Shown one piece after another: positions 11,728 to 22,055 of a DNA stretch of 64,000 nucleotides. The stretch comes from Agapetus fuscipes. Lineage: Eukaryota > Arthropoda > Insecta > Trichoptera > Glossosomatidae. The notes under the pieces were generated by a model that was not told the origin of the DNA, did no database searches, and saw only the letters and a program-made list of their open reading frames with translations. The stretch lies in assembly GCA_951799405.1 (NCBI GenBank), contig OX637337.1, positions 434,001 to 498,000 of the forward strand, given 5' to 3'. The position numbers were made by a program, and so were the translations under genes. Position 1 is the stretch's first letter, and the number at the start of each line of letters is the position of its first letter.

Positions 11728-14085
11728 GTCCTTCCACTTCAAGGAGGGACGTGTTGAATGTTCTTATGCCTAGTTTACAAGAAATTATATCCTCCTCGCT
11801 GAGACATGACAAGTTCTACGATTGTCAGGATAAATAATAACGCGTTTACACGATTAGTGAGGATATTAATTATTCTAAGGAAGTGAACAAAATCACATTC
11901 TGACGTAAAATACTCGTCCTAACCATGTCAATAAGTCATCTGCAGGAATGATTAACAATTGTATTTAATTAATTTTTACTGCTCTATCATTTACGAACGC
12001 GCTGTTAACAGATTGCTGGGCAATTTATGCATATTAAAATAAGAAATTAAATTAAAAACGCAGAGTTGCTTATCGCGCTGTCAGCTGAGCTGTGGACGAG
12101 GATCCATTATCCAGCAGTACCTACAGCCGTAGCTCGAGGATACACATCTAAACTCATCCATGGCGTTTACTGAAAACTTTATGGTAACTAAAACAGAGCT
12201 TCCAGTGAGCGTTTATGTTTCCTTACATTTTTGGTTAAGTTATTGCTTGCATTTAGAAGGTATGTTCTATAAGGTACTGAGGATTGGTGAGCTGTGACAG
12301 GCGTTGCGCTCCACAAGTCAGGCTCCTTTTGCATAAATATTGTTGATGTGTCGCCTCCATGACGTCAGCTAAATGTAAATGATGGCTGTGGGTGCAGGCT
12401 GCTCACCCAAGTGAAAACGTCGCATGTTTTATCATTTGCAAAATGAAGTGGCGCCTTCTTCATTTGCTAATAACTGTTCTTATTTGTATACGTATTCTTA
12501 CCAAGTAAAATCACTAATATGTTTGGATACGAACTGTTTTACTTTAAGTAGATCCAATTTAGGATTGGCTTGCAGCAATCTTCATCAATCTTTTTCGCCA
12601 TTGTTCCCTATCTATTGCCGACCTTTTGAGTTACGAACAGCAGCACATAATGCCTTCCAATGAATGCTGTAGGATCTCTCAGCGTGGCCGGTCTCGGGAG
12701 TTTATCCCCAGGATCATTCCGCCTACGAGTTATTTATTGCTTATCATATATGTACCTAATATGATGGGAATGTATGTTGTTCTAGAGTACTGTCAAGTTG
12801 GTAATGAAATATAAATGTAGAAGATTTCAAAACACTTGTGGATAAGGTGTGATTGAATTGCAAAGATTTGCATTAAACATGGTTGGTTAAATTTCAAAAT
12901 TGGTTAAACACAAGCCCATCAGCTGACGGTAAAATCCGCCAAAAGCAGGCCGACCAATCTGTTGCACAAAAAACGCGCAAAAAGCTCGTTGAGGTGTTCC
13001 TGGTGGCGGGTTCATTCATCCAGCGCGGTGTGATTATGACTTGTACCTGCGGGGAATGCGTGTAGCTGCTGGTGAACCTAGTAACAGCATTACGCTTCAA
13101 CACAACCAGAGCGTTTTACCAAGAATGTATGGAAACTTAAACGCTTACTAGAGAAGCTCTTTTATTTCTCGTATATTTATCATGTTTGAGTGTAAACGTG
13201 AAGTTGTATAGGCGGCTCTGCATAAACGCTCCATTAAAAATGCGCTCACGTCCCGGCCGCGCCACTTCGCGAGTTTGCACTTTATTAATCGCCCGCCTCC
13301 CCTTACACCCTCCCCCACCCCCGCCGCCTCACACCTATGAAGGCGCCTCGGGGGACGGATCAAAATGAAATACTCACTTTTTTACATTATTTTTTCTTCT
13401 TCTAGAAAACCATAAAGGTTCTCTTGACCTTTTAATCAATTATTTCTCCGTCATCTTCTCGACTGTTTCCAAGGGGATTGGTTTTAAGCAAGCTTTACTC
13501 GATTCCGTCAACTTTCAGATGATTTCTTCAAGTCACAATGGAAGATAGAAACTCTCCATCCTTGTTACTGCTCCTGGTGGAATGTATGGAGTGTTGGAGT
13601 CTCTTTTGCAGGCTACTAACTGGAGTTTTGTTTACATGTGTGCCACTCCTTCACTTATTCTGCTACGTAGTTAGTTTGGCTCTCCGATCTACAGTCACAA
13701 GCCACAACCTTGAGATGGTTTCATCCTCTATGAGGAGATTTACCAACTACTCAATCGTCTTTAAATTGTTGTTCTAAATATACTGATAACAACAGTGCAA
13801 TGGATCACGTTTGCAAAAGATTTTATAATAAAAATCCCCATTTTGTCAATAAACTTATTTAAATTTTCTAAATTTTAACCCTTTTGTTTTTAACCTCAGT
13901 TAGCCTCTGATGATGGACGGATAAAGACGATAGCGCTTAGGCCTTGTTAACTCAAAATAAGTGAAAATAAAAGTATGTTCTCAAAAAGTTTTTTTAATCT
14001 AAATGAACTTATTTAAAAAAATAAAAAATAAAATAAAAAACATATTGTATTTGGTTACGGGGCGAGCAAAATTCAATAATGTACG
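11728..14085. other. No gene seen; G4-prone tract near 13299-13322
   Basis: Mixed AT-rich sequence. GC-richer patches occur at 12040-12420 and 12900-13090. A C-run tract at 13299-13322 gives a minus-strand G-quadruplex-type pattern. Open frames of 60-80 codons at 12883-13103 occur on both strands and lack splice signals or motifs. Confidence 0.45.
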
Positions 14086-14118
14086 ACCGGTTTCGGAAAC
14101 AATGTTTCCATCGTCAGG
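14086..14118 (-). other. CTGACGA-hairpin-GAAAC motif
   Basis: On the minus strand CTGACGA is followed by one base, a GGAAACA / TGTTTCC stem and GAAACCGG. The same layout recurs at 51896 and 52089. It resembles the CUGANGA...GAAA core of a hammerhead ribozyme, but with an extra unpaired base before stem II. Confidence 0.4.
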
Positions 14119-14159
14119 TATTCTACGAGGTTCATTTCCTCTTCAAAAACAAGCTCTCA

Positions 14160-14310
14160 TGGTGCATGAGCTACATCATGCGTATGTGCGGATAAGAGCT
14201 GGACATGGGAGAAACGTCTGGAAGCTCCAGCTCCGATAGACCACGGCAACAATCCCAGAAAGCTACTCTCCAGTGCTAACCACCGGCCATGAAAGCCTAA
14301 AACGTCCGTA
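14160..14310 (+). mobile_element. Dispersed element fragment of the GGAAGCTCCAGC family
   Basis: Landmarks in order are GAGAAACGTCTGGAAGCTCC, CGATAGACCACGGCAACA, CAGAAAGCTACTCTCCAGTG and CACCGGCCATGAAAGCC. They match the copies at 1438, 16370 and 48065. No reading frame was recognised. Confidence 0.5.
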
Positions 14311-14438
14311 CATTATGTATGTTAATATTTATTATTATTGAATTCATAAGGATTTATTGAAAACAACAAGGATTGTTAACCTGTGCAGTGTGGATGCCTG
14401 CCTGTCCTCTGCCCGTACAGAGTAATGGTTATGAATAG

Positions 14439-14658
14439 CCCGCTGCTCAGCAGCACCCTGCCCGCTGCTCAGCAGCACCCTGCCCGCTGCTCAGCAGCAC
14501 CCTGCCCGCTGCTCAGCAACACCCTGCCCGCTGCTCAGCAGCACCCTGCCCGCTGCTCAGCAGCACCCTGCCCGCTGCTCAGCAGCACCCTGCCCGCTGC
14601 TCAGCAGCACCCTGCCCGCTGCTCAGCAACACCCTGCCCGCTGCTCAGCAACACCCTG
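14439..14658. repeat. 22-bp GC-rich minisatellite, ten units
   Basis: Ten exact-length units of CCCGCTGCTCAGCAGCACCC plus TG span 14439-14658. They are almost identical, differing mainly by AGCAGC/AGCAAC. The 22-bp period is not a multiple of three, so the long open frame it creates (Gln/His/Pro/Ala-rich) is a by-product and not evidence of a protein. Confidence 0.95.
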
Positions 14659-14910
14659 CCCGCCACTTCCCGCCTGATGGATGGGAGGTGTAATGTGTGC
14701 GCGCCCACTGGACTCCAACTGGGATTACACGTGGGACCACTCAACACAATTCTCATGGTTTGCAGTTTATAAATTGAAAATATGAATGCATTTTCACGTA
14801 ATTCTCATGAAACAAATGGCAAATTTTGTTGTGTTGACTCAAGCTATGCTTAATGTCAAATCGAGCTGTAAAGCCCTCTGCAGACACAAACATGCCCTGC
14901 AACATTGACG
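14659..14910. other. No gene seen
   Basis: A short spacer between the minisatellite and a SINE-A, with no structure recognised. Confidence 0.5.
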
Positions 14911-15295
14911 AGCAGTTGATAGCTCAGTTGGTAGAATATTTGCGTTCCATGGCAGAGGGGCGAGGTATAGGATTTGATCTCCATCAAGGATTTCAAAATG
15001 AAAATATTGGCGAGGCATATTCAACCTTCACAAGTAATGAGAACCAGTCGGTACTCGGGAGCTGGGAAATCTATATTTGAAGTGGTTAACATGATGCCGG
15101 TCCTCTTGCGTATGAAAAAAATAGGTTCCACATGCCATATGCGACCCCTTCGGGGACAACAAGGAAAGAAGTTGTACTATATGTGCAGCTTGGTCGGCTT
15201 TTATTTGCGGTATTAAAATAAACAGTGAGACCAATGTTTGATTTCGGGGAAACGCGATTAGAAGGTGCACTGCGTGTGTAGCTTAATAGCGGGTA
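14911..15295 (+). mobile_element. SINE-A copy with extended tail
   Basis: A head with GATAGCTCAGTTGGTAGAAT is followed by a body shortened relative to the 4117 copy, then GGGAGCTGGGAAATC, GAAGTGGTTAACATGATGCC and CCCCTTCGGGG. After the first tail block (GTGCAGCTTGG) a second, diverged tail block appears (TTCGGGGAAACGCG, GTGTGTAGCTTAATAGCG). This suggests a partial tail duplication or a second SINE scrap. Confidence 0.7.
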
Positions 15296-16067
15296 TAGCG
15301 TTTTTGTGTGAAATCTACAAAAAGTGGGTGGAATCTTACTTAATAAACAATTGACATTTATATCACTTAAGCATCAACATATCAGTTGCTCCAACGTAGT
15401 TCCACAAAAAAATATTCTGGATTGTTTTTCTCTTACTTTCACATGTGGCCGGACACCTGCAAGTTGTTTTTACGAGTATTAAGACGACAGGGGAACTAAT
15501 TGAGCTTGCTTTATAACCTTTAAGCCGTGTAAGCTTGCTGACTTGCGGCCATCAGGAAGTTGTGACCTGGAGGTGTCGGCTTCATGTCCGCCTTGTGTGC
15601 CTGTCTGCCTGCTGCGGGGAATTATTGCAGTTATTATTATTGCCAAAAGCTGGGAGAGCGCTGCGGGACAAATCCTTCTTGCACAGCACGCCAGCTTGAA
15701 TCATAACAGAGTGTTAATAATGTGTCATCATCTAAGCAACAAAATATGATCGACTGAGAACATAAAAAGCGTGTTCGACTCGGGGTCGTTCAAGGAGAGC
15801 ATCGTTTCTATGAAGCCGAGTGAAACGTAACTGATCTTCCTATATTTACCGCCGAAGATGTTGTAAAGTCACATCTAGGGTGTTAGTGTCTATAATCTAA
15901 ATTTCAAAGATATGTTCAAATTTAAGATTAATAACTATTCCTTACCCACAAGCAGACACGCTCAAGTTCGCGTTCACACACAACCGTTACGATGAGGATT
16001 ATTAATATAGTCCAAGTATAAGAATAACCACCCAGTTTAGGAATTAAATAAAAAAGCAGCTACATCT
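15296..16067. other. No gene seen
   Basis: No exon, RNA or repeat was recognised. The piece around 15840-15990 (GTCTATAATCTAAATTTCAA, GATATGTTCAAATTTAAG) looks like the 3' end of a degraded minus-strand LINE UTR. Confidence 0.4.
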
Positions 16068-16322
16068 CGCTCCCCCAGTTCTTGTTTATCGTATACGCCA
16101 ATCTTGTCAAATATGACTTTTTCATGCAATTGTCTTATAAATCGAAGTCTACACAATCTGAGCTAAGAAAAACCGTAAAACTCGATAATGTGAGAGTTCT
16201 TTTATATATTTTTAAAATAAATTTCTTGTTTTCATAAGACACATTGGTCCAGTACACATGCAAACATTGCTCATGTAAAATTTTCTCAATGGCGTATACG
16301 GTAAACAAGAACTAAGGCAGCG
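16068..16322. mobile_element. 255-bp MITE, copy 1
   Basis: It is bounded by terminal inverted repeats CGCTCCCCCAGTTCTTGTTT and, in reverse complement, CGCTGCCTTAGTTCTTGTTT, continuing as (A/T)CCGTATACGCCA. ATCT sits immediately outside both ends (16064-16067 and 16323-16326), a 4-bp target duplication. It has no coding capacity. Two further copies of exactly the same length lie at 51489 and 53701, so the borders are well fixed. The superfamily is unknown. Confidence 0.85.
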
Positions 16323-16369
16323 ATCTGTTAACCATCCTTACGAAACCTAAGTTCCATAATAGTTTCGCC

Positions 16370-16515
16370 AACATCACATCATCATCACGCTGAAGAAACC
16401 CATCGCGGAACCCACATGGGGAAACGTCCGGAAGCTCCAGCCACGACAGACTACGGCAATATATCCCGAAAAAGTAACTCTGCAGTGTTGCTGTAAACAG
16501 CCGGCTGTTTAATTA
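16370..16515 (+). mobile_element. Dispersed element fragment with CTGAAGA-hairpin-GAAACGTC
   Basis: ACATCATCATCACG is followed by CTGAAGA, a hairpin with CCCA / TGGG arms, GAAACGTCCGGAAGCTCCAG, GACTACGGCAATA and GCCGGCTG. It is the same family as 48065-48190. The hairpin motif resembles a hammerhead core but is unproven. Confidence 0.5.
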
Positions 16516-16906
16516 AGCATGTAACTCCCATAACTCATAAGTACGCGCGCTGATACGCTGCTAGGGCCGGTATTTAAACTGGTGAAAAAACTACCCACAC
16601 GGTTGACATAATATGCTAGTGCTGAAAATACCGGGCCTTAGTTACGCTACTAACTACGCTACAAACATCAGCTTATTTATTCGCTTATACAAAATCCGAG
16701 ACCCAGCACACACACGTTTTGCAATTATTATCGCTTTTCATTGAAATAGAAGTGACATTGGCAAAAGCGAACCATTTACTCACACTATGGGTGGCCAGTC
16801 GCATTCAATCTTAGGCTATTAGTCAAGGCAAATAAATGCAATGATATACTACGCAAGCTGTCAGCTTCCCATGGCTCGTGTCACGTAGCGTGTTCAGGCT
16901 GCAGAG
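16516..16906. other. No gene seen; degraded LINE UTR at the right
   Basis: AT-rich sequence. Around 16740-16830 pieces such as GTGACATTGGCAAAAGCGAA and GGGTGGCCAGTCGCAT are a minus-strand remnant of the LINE 3' UTR. Confidence 0.4.
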
Positions 16907-17157
16907 GAACTGTACCCTTAGTACGAGTTGCAAAACTTGAGAAAAGTAAAGTTTACGGAAAATATTAAAGAGTGATTTCTCCCAAAATCTGCCGTTTTTG
17001 TTTCCTACACTTTATGGTCTTAGCAAAAGAGTTGCAGTGATGAGGAAAATCAAGTTCAAACAAACAAAAACGGCAGATTTTGGAGGAAATCACTCTTTAA
17101 TAATTGCCGTTAACTTCACATTACTCAAGTTTTGCAACTCGTACTAAGGGTACTGTT
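16907..17157. mobile_element. Foldback MITE-like palindrome
   Basis: Two ~95-bp arms are near-perfect inverted copies: GTACCCTTAGTACGAGTTGC, AAAACTTGAG and AAAGAGTGATTTC (left) reappear in reverse complement at 17060-17153. The loop is about 60 bp. The arms run out at GAAC(T/A)GTACCC. A TA at 16913 and 17151 could be a target duplication of a Tc1/mariner-derived MITE, but this is not certain. Confidence 0.75.
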
Positions 17158-18310
17158 CACAATTCACATTATTGTCGTTCTAGTTACAGAGGGTAGCACT
17201 GGCGAGGGAAGACTATTTTATTCAGCGAGGAGTATTTGAAAGTAGATCAGCAATGAAAGCTTTTGGTTGAAAGCGCTTATAAAAGTTTGTTTTCCAACTT
17301 CTCTCAATCTATCACAAATACACAATTACAAATCTTAAACAAATGCATTAATTGTACACAGAAAACGATTTCTTAATATCTTTAATTTTGTGAATGATAG
17401 TAATTGATTTTTGAATTTACGAATACCATTATAAAAATATTAAACATGTTCTTGCAAAAAACGAGTTTTTGCAAACACTATATCTGACTGATTTTATGTT
17501 TTTTTTTTTAAAAGAACTAATTTTTGATTAAAACATTGTTTTGTTGTAATCCTATCCGAAGATGACCATGTGGTCATCTTTATTTGGGGATCGAAACAAC
17601 GTTATTCTATTCCAAATACGCTAGAAAGATCGGCCACTTGGCCCCCTCGGCCATAACACCGACAATGTGAATCGTAAAATAAATTGTGAACAAAATAAAT
17701 AACTTAAAAATTAATCTCCGGCAGTTTTAATTAAAAAGATCAATATTTTAACGTAAAAAAACATTAGAACCCTAAAAACACTGCAATACTATATCTGACG
17801 TTTGAGAGATCGATTCTAGTGCGTGAAATTCACATTGGTGGATGATCCAGCAAGAGAAATTAGCACGGTATTGGAGAGCATTTGCAGCAGCTGCTCCACA
17901 GGCCTGGATAACAAGTCTTGATGTATCTACCGATCATAGGTAGATGGAAACCGGTAAAACCATGCTGCTCATCATCAGTTGATATTGCTGCCTAATGTTC
18001 TAAACAATTCTTATACTATTTGCATGAAGAACAGTTGATAATCTGATCCAATGATCACGCAAAGCCATGTTTTATTGTTTTCTATCTACTATTTGATGGG
18101 TAGACATGTCGAGAATGCTTGACGTGTATAGAACCCCCCCTAGATAAACAATGTAGATCGTGTAAGGGCTTGAGAGGCGCTGAAGTGCCCCTTTACGAGT
18201 TGTGCTATGAGCCAGTGGTCGGGAGTGATGATGGTTCCCGCCATGGAGAAGTATAATCGTCATTCATCATCGTCACCATCTGGTGCGCCCAGCTGACTGT
18301 GTGTTTACAG
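17158..18310. other. No gene seen; hairpin motif near 17555-17600
   Basis: AT-rich sequence. CGAAGATGACCATGTGGTCA followed shortly by GATCGAAACAACG is a diverged relative of the CTGANGA-hairpin-GAAAC motif. GC-richer DNA at 17820-18310 has no supported exon. Confidence 0.4.
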
Positions 18311-18451
18311 GTTCCCGTAAAGATGTCGATCGTTAAACTAAGAATAGTGGTTCCCGCTGGGGAGATTTTCCGCATCAAGGTGTTGTACGGGAAGTCAGGA
18401 GCTCATGATGGTAGAGCGGGTGCAGCCAACGACTTATATATCCTGTCTTGA
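18311..18451 (+). CDS. Possible short terminal exon (weak)
   Basis: An acceptor-like TGTGTGTTTACAG ends at 18310, and from 18311 one frame stays open for 46 codons to TGA at 18449-18451. The peptide contains MSIVKLRIVVPAGEIF and LYGKSGAHDGRAG and has plausible amino-acid composition, but I recognise no family. No polyadenylation signal or partner exon was identified. A chance frame is at least as likely, so this is offered only as a candidate for transcript evidence. Confidence 0.15.
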   Translation, partial: VPVKMSIVKLRIVVPAGEIFRIKVLYGKSGAHDGRAGAANDLYILS

Positions 18452-18474
18452 TGCTTAAACAAAACCAAAAACGA

Positions 18475-18785
18475 AACCAAGCTACACATATAGTGTAACT
18501 TCTTGCCTGCATTAATCCTTAATCTGGCGATTCGGGACCTATTTATGTTTGCGGGTAAGGGGGCCGGCCTCACGCCAACCACTTCAGTTGAATTGGGGAT
18601 TTCCTAGCTCCCGAAAGGGCTGGTTCTCATTTCTTGTGAAGGCTGAGTAAGCCTTGCCGGTGTTTATTTTGGGTTTGTAATACATTCTCTAACGGGAAAT
18701 AATTTCTGACAACCTCGGTGGGGATCGAACCCTTGCTCTCGGCATGGAATGCATTCTAACAATTGAGAATTGACCGGACTTTTTA
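18475..18785 (-). mobile_element. SINE-A copy, minus strand
   Basis: It reads from the tail (GCTACACATATAGTGTAACT) through CACGCCAACCACTTCAGTTG, GGGAGC in complement, and TGACAACCTCGGTGGGGATC to a degraded head (AACAATTGAGAATTGACCGG). The B box is still visible as the reverse complement of GGTTCGATCCCC-like sequence. Confidence 0.75.
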
Positions 18786-19044
18786 CGAGCTCAGTCGTCG
18801 CGACAGCAATATCAAGAATAAACGTACGAAAATGTTAAAACTTACTTTACAAATTATTGGCGCATCCACACGAATGCTTTTCTTCCCACAGATTTAGTAT
18901 AGACTATATATTATAGAACAATGGTATCTTTGAATAATTTTAATATAAAGGTTTTTTTTAGCAGAGAACTCTAAAAAATAGTCTAAGGTGCATTTTTTAT
19001 AGCGCAAACAATCACTTTATTAGAACTGAAGGTTTACAGAATAG

Positions 19045-19280
19045 GTTCTCATCTGTTGTGAAGTCTACGCGTAAATCTATATAATCTATAATCTAAGCTG
19101 CAAAGATATGTTAACATTTAAGGCTCAATATTAAATGCATGCCCACATACATGCACATGTAGGTTCGCGCCGACACATTCTGCATGCGTGCATACAAATA
19201 AACAAAACCTCACATGAACATAAACCTTGCAACTCCTGCCGCTTTTCCCTGAAACCGGGGTGGTATTGGCAAAAGTGAAT
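19045..19280 (-). mobile_element. RTE-like LINE 3' UTR copy, truncated
   Basis: A minus-strand UTR with TATAATCTAAGCTGCAAAG at its 3' end and GCAACTCCTGCCGC plus GGTGGTATTGGCAAAAGTGA at the right. It stops exactly where the terminal TCTAATCTAATCT of the next copy starts, giving two head-to-tail LINE ends. Confidence 0.7.
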
Positions 19281-20115
19281 CTAATCTAATCTTGTTGTTG
19301 CAAAATATGAGTAACATTAGAGATTCACATTACACGCATTTTCACAAAACAGACAGGTTAAAGTTCGCGCTTAAACATGCCGCATGTAATCCTACAATAA
19401 AAAAACCCGAATCTCAAATGGACATACACCCTGCAACTCCTGCCGACGTTCCCTGAAACAGGGGTGACATTGGCAAAGTGAACCATTTCCTACAGCATGG
19501 GTGGTCAGCCGCATACCAACCTATAAGTCAAGGAACATACACAGAAAATTAAATTTTTAAAATCAACAAATTAAAACATGTATGGACATCAAAAACTAAC
19601 AGAAAACAAATTTTAATTTAAAAAATCCTAGCCGCCAACATCACAGATTAACCGCCATTTCTTTCTGTCCTTACACACTTCTTTCATTTCCTCCAGAGTC
19701 ATAACCTTCTTCATACAAACTCTCCTTTTATTATGACTTTGGATATTCCATTCATTCGCAATTTCGGAAATGTGGAGCATCCATACCTTTCTCGGTCTTC
19801 CTCTACCACAACATCCATCTATTCTACCAACATATACTTTCTTCGTCAGTCTTTCATCATTCTCTCCATCTTCATTCTCTCCATAGGCCCAAACCATCTT
19901 AACAAACTTCTTTTAATCTTTACTTTCACACTTTCTCTTACACCACATTATTTTCTTACAAAATCATTTCTCACCCTATCGCTCCGTTTTTTCCCAATCA
20001 TACTTCTTAGAAAGTCCATTTCAACAGTATGGACTAATTTTACTTTCATTCACCGTCTAGGCTTCACTTCCATATATCAAGGTGGGTATAAGTATCCCAC
20101 CGTGTACCGCGAACG
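19281..20115 (-). pseudogene. RTE-like LINE relic: C-terminal RT region and 3' UTR
   Basis: This is a minus-strand relic. The 3' UTR occupies 19281-19625 and ends in TCTAATCTAATCT as read on the plus strand. Upstream, an 89-codon frame (19628-19897) encodes the C-terminal region with NDERLTKKVYVGRIDGC, GRGRPRKVW, KKVMTLEEMKEVCKDRKKWR and a final ICDVGG. It aligns with the longer copy at 25952-26725. Beyond 19897 the homology continues with stops and frameshifts to about 20115. The GRGRP...W segment and the layout are typical of the region downstream of reverse transcriptase in RTE-type LINEs. It is non-functional. Confidence 0.75.
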
Positions 20116-20700
20116 TTGAACGTTGCCAATATTTAAAACGTTGTTTAGTTATCACTCTGATCACCTCGTTACCCTCAAATCTGAATCAGCCTATCTTCAG
20201 GAGCTTGGTCAATGGATTTATCGATTGAACGCTGTTTCCATCTTTGAGGTTTCTTCTTGTCCGTACACCTTCTGAATCGATGGCTGCAACATTCGCTCAG
20301 AGTGTGAGTGTCGTCTGTCGATAATCGCTTATTCGCGCCTCATCGGGCAGATCGCGCTCATGCTCGCGGACGTTGGGCGCGTGTGTGGAGCAGCAGAGGA
20401 CGGGGAGCTGGCGCCTGCAGGATGTGTGCGCGCTGCCCAAGTAGCGACTTCAGTCAGACAAGTAATCGGGAGACAATCTGAATCGTTACAGCATGCACGT
20501 CGGTGTTGACAATAACAGCTGAGTGGAATGCTTGCACAACCATTTCTGATTAGGGAAATATAATTGGTGGCATTTAAATGTTTCAAGAAAATTAGAACGT
20601 AGACATGATCGTTTGATTTCAAATTTAATTGGACAAGGAAGTTTTGTCCATTGTGATGACCAAAGCAGCACAGACTCAGAGATTACTATACGCAGTAGGG
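20116..20700. other. No gene seen; CpG-rich patch 20320-20480
   Basis: A GC- and CpG-rich patch is open in more than one frame, but no splice signal or protein motif could be tied to it. It could be a promoter-like island or a degraded repeat. Confidence 0.35.
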
Positions 20701-20932
20701 CAGCGGTTTCCAAACTGGGAGGCGCCAAAAACGTGTCTATAGTAGTATTAGTATACATATTAAAAAATAAAACTAAGAGAGGATAAAATGAAATTATGAA
20801 AAATGCGTGCCCCTCCCCCCTCTCCCATCGACAATATATTTTGTGATGATCTTTTCCCAAAAAAATAAAAGTAGGGAGGGAAATAAAATGTTTTTTAGGG
20901 AGTCATGGTAGCATTAAGTTTGGAGACCGTTG
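20701..20932. mobile_element. hAT-type MITE, 232 bp
   Basis: Terminal inverted repeats CAGCGGTTTCCAAACT (left) and CAACGGTCTCCAAACT (right, reverse complement) are flanked by a perfect 8-bp direct repeat CAGTAGGG (20693-20700 and 20933-20940). An 8-bp duplication with C-A-G-C-G-G-type ends is characteristic of hAT transposons. There is no transposase, so it is non-autonomous. Confidence 0.85.
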
Positions 20933-21399
20933 CAGTAGGGCTTAGTGCTCATTTACATATTACAATTAATTTGAAGCTTAAAATCAATTACACTTTTATG
21001 ATATTGGACGAACCATTATAGGAGAGCTTACACTACTCTCGACGTATTTTGGTGTCGTATCTAACGTTTTTAGGAGGCACCCTCTCTGCTCTACGATTAA
21101 AGATGAACTGAATATAAGAGAGTGTACTCTAGTTTTTCCAATTCATGAAAATAGCCAACGTGCACACATCGTAGCTTATGAGATACCAAATAAGTCAACG
21201 TCCAGCTGGAAGACCTAAATGAAAGCAAGATAGCTATGCATTATTATTTTAGAATCCATGAGCCTATACAAGTCTTTTGACCGAAAGATCCCAGAAGACG
21301 ATTTTTTCTTCTTAATATGGAGTTTCACAAAACGCAGAAAAATTGATAAACACAAACAGAAGAAGAAGAGTAAGACTAGCACACACACACAAATGTACA
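20933..21399. other. No gene seen; short CA run
   Basis: AT-rich with a short (CA)n at about 21381-21392. No gene or repeat boundary was identified other than the LINE end that follows. Confidence 0.45.
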
Positions 21400-21890
21400 T
21401 ACATTATTTTATTATTTTACTTTATTAGGAGAAAAAACAGATACAGACACAGTTGCAATAAACAAAAAAGTGGATACATATAATTTAAAATGCCTACATC
21501 CTTAAAAATTTCCCACATATATATTTTAAATTTAATGTAGCTGACATAAAAATATAAAAGAAATAGAGGAAGTCAAAATTCAAAAGTAATAAAATTAGTA
21601 AAAGAAACAAAAATAACAAGGAGAAACAAGAAGAGTAAACAAAGAAAAACATAAGAATGTAAAAGTTAAAGAAGAAAAAAGAGAAGAATAAAAAAGAAGA
21701 ACAAAAAGCCCAATCAGCACCTATAAACTGGGTGTAAAAGACATTTTATATATAGTTTTCATCAAGTCCCCCCTAAAGGAGTATTTCCCCCTATTAAACA
21801 AATCTAAATCATTAAAATATTTATTAAAATCACTGCACATTCTATGAATAGGAGCTCTTTGACATATTATGTATAGTGTCTCGCATGTGG
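21400..21890 (-). pseudogene. CR1/L2-like LINE 3' end relic
   Basis: Read on the minus strand, about 21735-21800 recalls the last residues of many CR1/L2-type ORF2 proteins (GGDLMKTIYKMSFTP-like, with frame damage). It is followed by an A/T-rich 3' region ending near 21400 with TAAAATAATAAAATAA. The segment TGTCTGTATCTGTTTTTTCTCC in this 3' end is shared with 54600-54645, a second copy of the same 3' tail. Confidence 0.5.
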
Positions 21891-22055
21891 AGCCAGCACT
21901 AATAAATTAAATGCCTGATGGCAAATCGATCCAGCGCTACAGCGAGTATTGCTACCTTCAGGTATACAAGTACTGCAAGCTGCGCATGCACATTGCACAT
22001 ACCCCCTATCTGTATACCACGTCGTGTAATGAGCGGCTCGTTGTCGCGGAGTTGA
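21891..22055. other. No gene seen
   Basis: A spacer between the LINE relic and the minisatellite. Nothing was recognised. Confidence 0.4.

Noticed and set aside
12424..13103. Small frames on both strands around a GC-richer patch
   Set aside because: Opposing frames overlap, with no start, splice or motif evidence favouring either.
14383..14772. A 129-codon frame rich in Gln, His, Pro and Ala
   Set aside because: It is created by the 22-bp minisatellite, whose period shifts frame each unit and leaves other frames open too.
20329..20480. CpG-rich open stretch as a host exon
   Set aside because: No acceptor/donor pair or protein motif could be placed, and the frame runs into stops on both sides.
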